Assembly: GCA_001603005.1 (NCBI GenBank)
Contig: LVAJ01000033.1
Span: 1-35,481, forward strand
Length of the DNA stretch: 35,481 bases
DNA from: Clostridiales bacterium Firm_04
GTDB taxonomy: Bacteria; Bacillota; Clostridia; Oscillospirales; Ruminococcaceae
Direction of reading: 5' to 3'
Part shown: in pieces, positions 33,337 through 35,481 of the stretch
How the letters are laid out: each line of letters opens with the position of its first letter
How positions within the stretch are numbered: the stretch's first letter is position 1
Made by a program: the position numbers and the translations under genes
The notes under the pieces: model-generated
Told to the model about the DNA's origin: nothing
Database searches by the model: none
The model's input: only the letters and a program-made list of their open reading frames with translations

Positions 33337-33365
33337 TTGACTTTTTGCGCTTTTTCTGCTATAAT
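33337..33365 (+). promoter_or_regulatory. Sigma-A promoter of the pnuC-type gene
   Basis: -35 TTGACT (33337-33342), 17-bp spacer, -10 TATAAT (33360-33365). The transcript would start near 33372, giving a leader of about 112 nt. Confidence 0.85.
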
Positions 33366-33371
33366 AACAGC

Positions 33372-33483
33372 GAACTTCATACGCCTGCCGCCGGGTAGGC
33401 ACAAACGCATTCGCAATTCGTCGTTAGGTCTTTGCAGACGGATTGACGGGTGCTTTCTTTTTATAACAGAGGTGCTGTGCAAT
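33372..33483 (+). promoter_or_regulatory. Structured leader of the pnuC-type gene, candidate riboswitch
   Basis: The leader holds hairpin 1, GCCTGCC (33383-33389) / GGTAGGC (33394-33400), loop GCCG. A second stem is ATTCGTC (33416-33422) / GACGGAT (33437-33443), enclosing GTCT/AGAC as an alternative. The pair GCATT / GGTGC can close around the second stem, just before the T-rich stretch CTTTCTTTTT (33453-33462), which looks like a conditional terminator. The ribosome site AGAGGTG follows. PnuC genes are often riboswitch-controlled, but I cannot match this to NAD+-II, TPP, FMN, preQ1 or THF classes. Confidence 0.45.
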
Positions 33484-34194
33484 ATGAAAAAACCTGATCA
33501 TCCGTTCCGGATCCTGAACCGCTTTGACTATCTGCTCTGGGGCTGCTCGGTGCTGGTCGTGCTGGGGAGCGCACTGCTCGTGCCGGAATCCGACCGGCTC
33601 TCCGCAATCGCTTCGCTGATCGGCGTGACCGCGCTGATCTATATGGCAAAAGGGCATCCCTACGGGCAATTGCTGACCGTCGTATTCTCGGTGTTCTACG
33701 GCATCATTTCCTTTGCGTACCGCTATTACGGCGAAATGCTGACTTATCTCGGCATGACGCTGCCAATGGCGCTGCTGTCACTCTGGACATGGCTGCGCAA
33801 TCCCTACGGCGACAGCAGCACTGTGACCGTCCGGCAGAAGCTTTCCCGCGGACTGCTCCTGCGCATGCTGCTGCTGACGGCTGCGGCAACCGGCGTGTTC
33901 GGATATCTGCTCGCGCTGCTGCATACCGCGAATCTGCCGGTGAGCATCGTTTCCGTGACGACCAGCTTTCTCGCGGCGTTCCTGACGGCATGCCGTTCGC
34001 CTTACTATGCGCTTGCCTATGCGGCGAATGATATCGTGCTGATCGTGCTGTGGGTGCTTGCGGCGGGAACCGACCGCGCCTGCGTCCCGATGATCGCCTG
34101 CTTTGCGATGTTCCTGCTGAACGACGGCTATGCCTTTTTCAGCTGGAAGCGCCGTGCGGCAACGCAGTCCGCTGCTGCATGCGAAGCGGGATGA
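33484..34194 (+). CDS. PnuC-family vitamin transporter (nicotinamide riboside-like)
   Basis: A 236-residue membrane protein with about seven hydrophobic segments. It has family features: YMAKGHPYGQLLTVVFSVFYG near the middle of the first half, YLGMTLPMALLSLWTWLRNP, the later repeat AYAANDIVLIVLW and the end LLNDGYAFFSWKRR. PnuC proteins take up nicotinamide riboside; related members carry thiamine or riboflavin, and the substrate cannot be told from the sequence alone. The ATG at 33484 follows AGAGGTG with about 9 nt spacing, although the reading frame is open far upstream. The long structured leader suggests control by the vitamin or its product. Confidence 0.85.
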   Translation: MKKPDHPFRILNRFDYLLWGCSVLVVLGSALLVPESDRLSAIASLIGVTALIYMAKGHPYGQLLTVVFSVFYGIISFAYRYYGEMLTYLGMTLPMALLSLWTWLRNPYGDSSTVTVRQKLSRGLLLRMLLLTAAATGVFGYLLALLHTANLPVSIVSVTTSFLAAFLTACRSPYYALAYAANDIVLIVLWVLAAGTDRACVPMIACFAMFLLNDGYAFFSWKRRAATQSAAACEAG

Positions 34195-34222
34195 AACAGA
34201 CTCTCCTGCGCCGCCGTTCTGC

Positions 34223-34295
34223 GATTCTACGGCGCCGAAACGCCACTCCACCGAAAGTAGAATCCACGCAGGAACGTTCTTTTTGCGGTAGAATC
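34223..34295. promoter_or_regulatory. Three GTAGAATC sites before the hemolysin III promoter
   Basis: GATTCTAC (34223-34230, inverted), GTAGAATC (34257-34264) and GTAGAATC (34288-34295, continuing CGATTCT as a palindrome) lie in the 180-bp gap between the pnuC-type gene and the next gene, 20-92 bp before the -35 box. They could be binding sites for a regulator. GCGCCG / CGGCGC around the first one makes a hairpin that might end the pnuC transcript, but no T run follows. Confidence 0.35.
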
Positions 34296-34314
34296 CGATT
34301 CTGCGGAAAGTAGG

Positions 34315-34343
34315 TTGCTTCTCCTGCAAAAATCAGGTATCAT
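34315..34343 (+). promoter_or_regulatory. Sigma-A promoter of the hemolysin III gene
   Basis: -35 TTGCTT (34315-34320), 17-bp spacer, -10 TATCAT (34338-34343), 32 bp before the ATG. Confidence 0.7.
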
Positions 34344-34375
34344 AAGAACAAAGCAAACGAAAGGGAGCGGTTCTT

Positions 34376-35056
34376 ATGACGAGAACAGAACGGATCCCGC
34401 TGCGCGACAGGGTTCTGCCGGACTACACCCGCAGCGAGGAGTTCATGAACATGGTGACGCATATCATCGGCGGCGCGGTCGGGCTGCTGATCCTGATCGG
34501 CAGCGTACTGATCGGCGCAAAGCACCGCGATCCGTGGGCGATCACCAGCGGCAGCATCTACGGTTTTCTGACCTGCTGCCTGTTTGTGGTATCGAGTGTC
34601 TATCACGGTCTGCCGGACGGCATGGGCAAGCGCGTCATGCAGGTGATCGACCACTGCACGATCTATTTCATGATCGCGGGGACGTATACGCCGGTGCTGC
34701 TGGTCGGCATCCGGAAGGAATCGGTGCCGGCGGCTTGGATCGTATTCGGGATTGAATGGGGCTGCGCGGTGACTGCCGCCGTGCTGACAGCGATCGACCT
34801 GAAAAAGTACAAGGTATTCAGCATGGTGTGCTATCTGGCGATGGGCTGGGCGGTCGTTTCGATCCTCGGCATGACGCTGCGGACGATGACGCTGCCGGGA
34901 TTTCTGTGGCTGCTGGGCGGCGGCATCTGCTATACCGTCGGTGCGGTGTTTTACGGGCTCGGCAAAAAGCGCCGGTACATGCACGGGGTATTTCATCTGT
35001 TTGTGAATGCGGGCAGTCTGCTGCAGGCGATTGCGATTCTGAAATATGTTTTGTGA
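34376..35056 (+). CDS. Hemolysin III family (PAQR-like) membrane protein
   Basis: A 226-residue integral membrane protein with about seven transmembrane segments. The PAQR/HlyIII motifs are visible: EEFMNMVTHIIGGAVGLL, then the SSVYHGL motif, DHCTIYFMIAGTYTPVLL, and a final HGVFHLFVNAGSL with the conserved His residues thought to bind zinc. Related proteins include adiponectin receptors with ceramidase-like activity. In bacteria the role is uncertain, and hemolysis is not an established natural function. The start follows AAGGGAG with about 10 nt spacing. It is a single-gene unit with promoter and terminator. Confidence 0.93.
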   Translation: MTRTERIPLRDRVLPDYTRSEEFMNMVTHIIGGAVGLLILIGSVLIGAKHRDPWAITSGSIYGFLTCCLFVVSSVYHGLPDGMGKRVMQVIDHCTIYFMIAGTYTPVLLVGIRKESVPAAWIVFGIEWGCAVTAAVLTAIDLKKYKVFSMVCYLAMGWAVVSILGMTLRTMTLPGFLWLLGGGICYTVGAVFYGLGKKRRYMHGVFHLFVNAGSLLQAIAILKYVL

Positions 35057-35060
35057 GCAT

Positions 35061-35089
35061 AAACAGCCTTCTGCGGAGGGCTGTTTTTT
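35061..35089 (+). terminator. Terminator of the hemolysin III gene
   Basis: AACAGCC (35062-35068) pairs with GGCTGTT (35079-35085), then TTTT. It lies 5 nt after the stop. Confidence 0.88.
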
Positions 35090-35232
35090 ATGGGGATATC
35101 TGAATACACGCAACGCATATATGGAATGCTGATACAGAAGTTTTCGCCATAATATTTCTGATTTGAAGTCGGGAAGTACGATGGCGTTTTTACTGACACG
35201 GCAGCAATGGTGTGCAATAATTGTTACGAACA

Positions 35233-35371
35233 TAAATCGGAATTTGCGGGCAGTGCCCGCTGCCGTTAGTCGGCAGTGCCGACAGCCGTTATTCTAAAGC
35301 TTTCCGGAAGCGTTATGCGCGTCTTTCAGTGCACTTGTTTCCGGCAGCTTATTGCTGTAAATCGGAATTTG
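35233..35371. repeat. Tandem hairpins flanked by 14-bp direct repeats
   Basis: TAAATCGGAATTTG occurs at 35233-35246 and 35358-35371. Between the copies, GCGGGCAGTGCCCGC (35246-35260) and GTCGGCAGTGCCGAC (35269-35283) are perfect hairpins exactly 23 bp apart, followed by TGCCGTTA and AGCCGTTA. A third hairpin GCTTTCCGGAAGC (35299-35311) is followed by GTTA. The second stem keeps pairing although its outer bases differ from the first. No gene covers this region. Confidence 0.6.
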
Positions 35372-35481
35372 TCGGTTAGCTTGTTTGTGTCATCCTCTCT
35401 TTATCGTATGTCCGATGTTGATTTTCACTGGGCGCGGGGCGCGAATGCGAGAGGGACAACCACAGGGAAAGGGGAGTCGTC
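35372..35481. other. Window end, possible leader of a downstream gene
   Basis: No complete gene. AAAGGGGAG at 35468-35476 is a strong ribosome-binding sequence, so a plus-strand start codon may lie just beyond the window. A frame from ATG 35408 is open to the end but has no ribosome site. Bases 35090-35232 also hold nothing I recognise. Confidence 0.35.

Noticed and set aside
33028..33483. Upstream extension of the pnuC-type frame
   Set aside because: The frame is open by chance through a repeat, promoter and leader; the ribosome site and membrane-protein start point to 33484.
35246..35315. CRISPR-like or integron attC-like array
   Set aside because: Units are too short and have no unique spacers, and no integrase or Cas gene is present in the window.
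35408..35481. Partial plus-strand gene starting at ATG 35408
   Set aside because: No ribosome site precedes it, while a strong one lies at 35468-35476 for a start outside the window.

Overview
The window looks like chromosomal DNA of a Gram-positive, moderately GC-rich anaerobe of the Clostridia, most likely a Ruminococcus-like member of the Oscillospiraceae. The evidence is a T-box leader on an ilv operon, a Spo0A-type DNA-binding protein, a secreted galactanase ending in a type I dockerin (cellulosome-type anchoring), GdpP/RNase J/DnaB housekeeping genes, and several GC-rich hairpin repeats between genes. No phage, transposase or CRISPR array is visible. The species call is inference.

Layout. 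1-400: the end of an rRNA operon (last bases of 23S, then 5S) and tRNA-Gln(UUG). 459-3458: a membrane-anchored leucine-rich-repeat protein and a zinc phospholipase C-like protein without a signal peptide. 3472-3800: a hairpin-rich repeat. 3995-8707: a MoxR ATPase / DUF58 / membrane transglutaminase operon. 8883-9827: an FMN reductase-like protein with two cysteine clusters. 9878-16880, minus strand: an operon in the order ilvB, ilvN, ilvC, a small membrane protein, ilvD, a DUF815 ATPase, with a T-box riboswitch in front of ilvB. 17341-19553, minus: an ECF sigma factor translationally coupled to a membrane protein that is probably its anti-sigma partner. 19789-28952, minus: a tightly packed operon rnj-gdpP-rplI-dnaB-tilS-ftsH behind one strong promoter. 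29280-31403: a GH53 endo-galactanase with a putative carbohydrate-binding module, Thr-rich linker and dockerin; it overlaps tail to tail with a small membrane protein gene. 32060-32800: a Spo0A-like regulator. 33484-35056: a PnuC-type transporter with a structured leader, then a hemolysin III family protein. 35090-35481: no gene, but a small array of hairpins.

How the parts work together. IlvB/IlvN, IlvC and IlvD carry out the shared steps of valine, leucine and isoleucine synthesis, and the T-box couples them to charging of a branched-chain tRNA. GdpP degrades c-di-AMP, RNase J turns over RNA, DnaB unwinds DNA, TilS modifies tRNA-Ile and FtsH degrades membrane proteins; their overlapping ends suggest one transcript.

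Most interesting points. (1) The Spo0A-like protein keeps the Spo0A recognition helix but has Asn in place of the phosphorylated Asp. Perfect or near-perfect Spo0A boxes, three of them at exact 10-bp spacing, lie in its own upstream region. (2) Two inverted copies of a composite intergenic element keep a perfect stem although the stem sequence has changed. (3) The PnuC gene has a leader of about 110 nt with a terminator-like end that I cannot match to a known riboswitch. (4) An apparently cytoplasmic protein carries the complete set of alpha-toxin-type zinc ligands apart from the N-terminal Trp.
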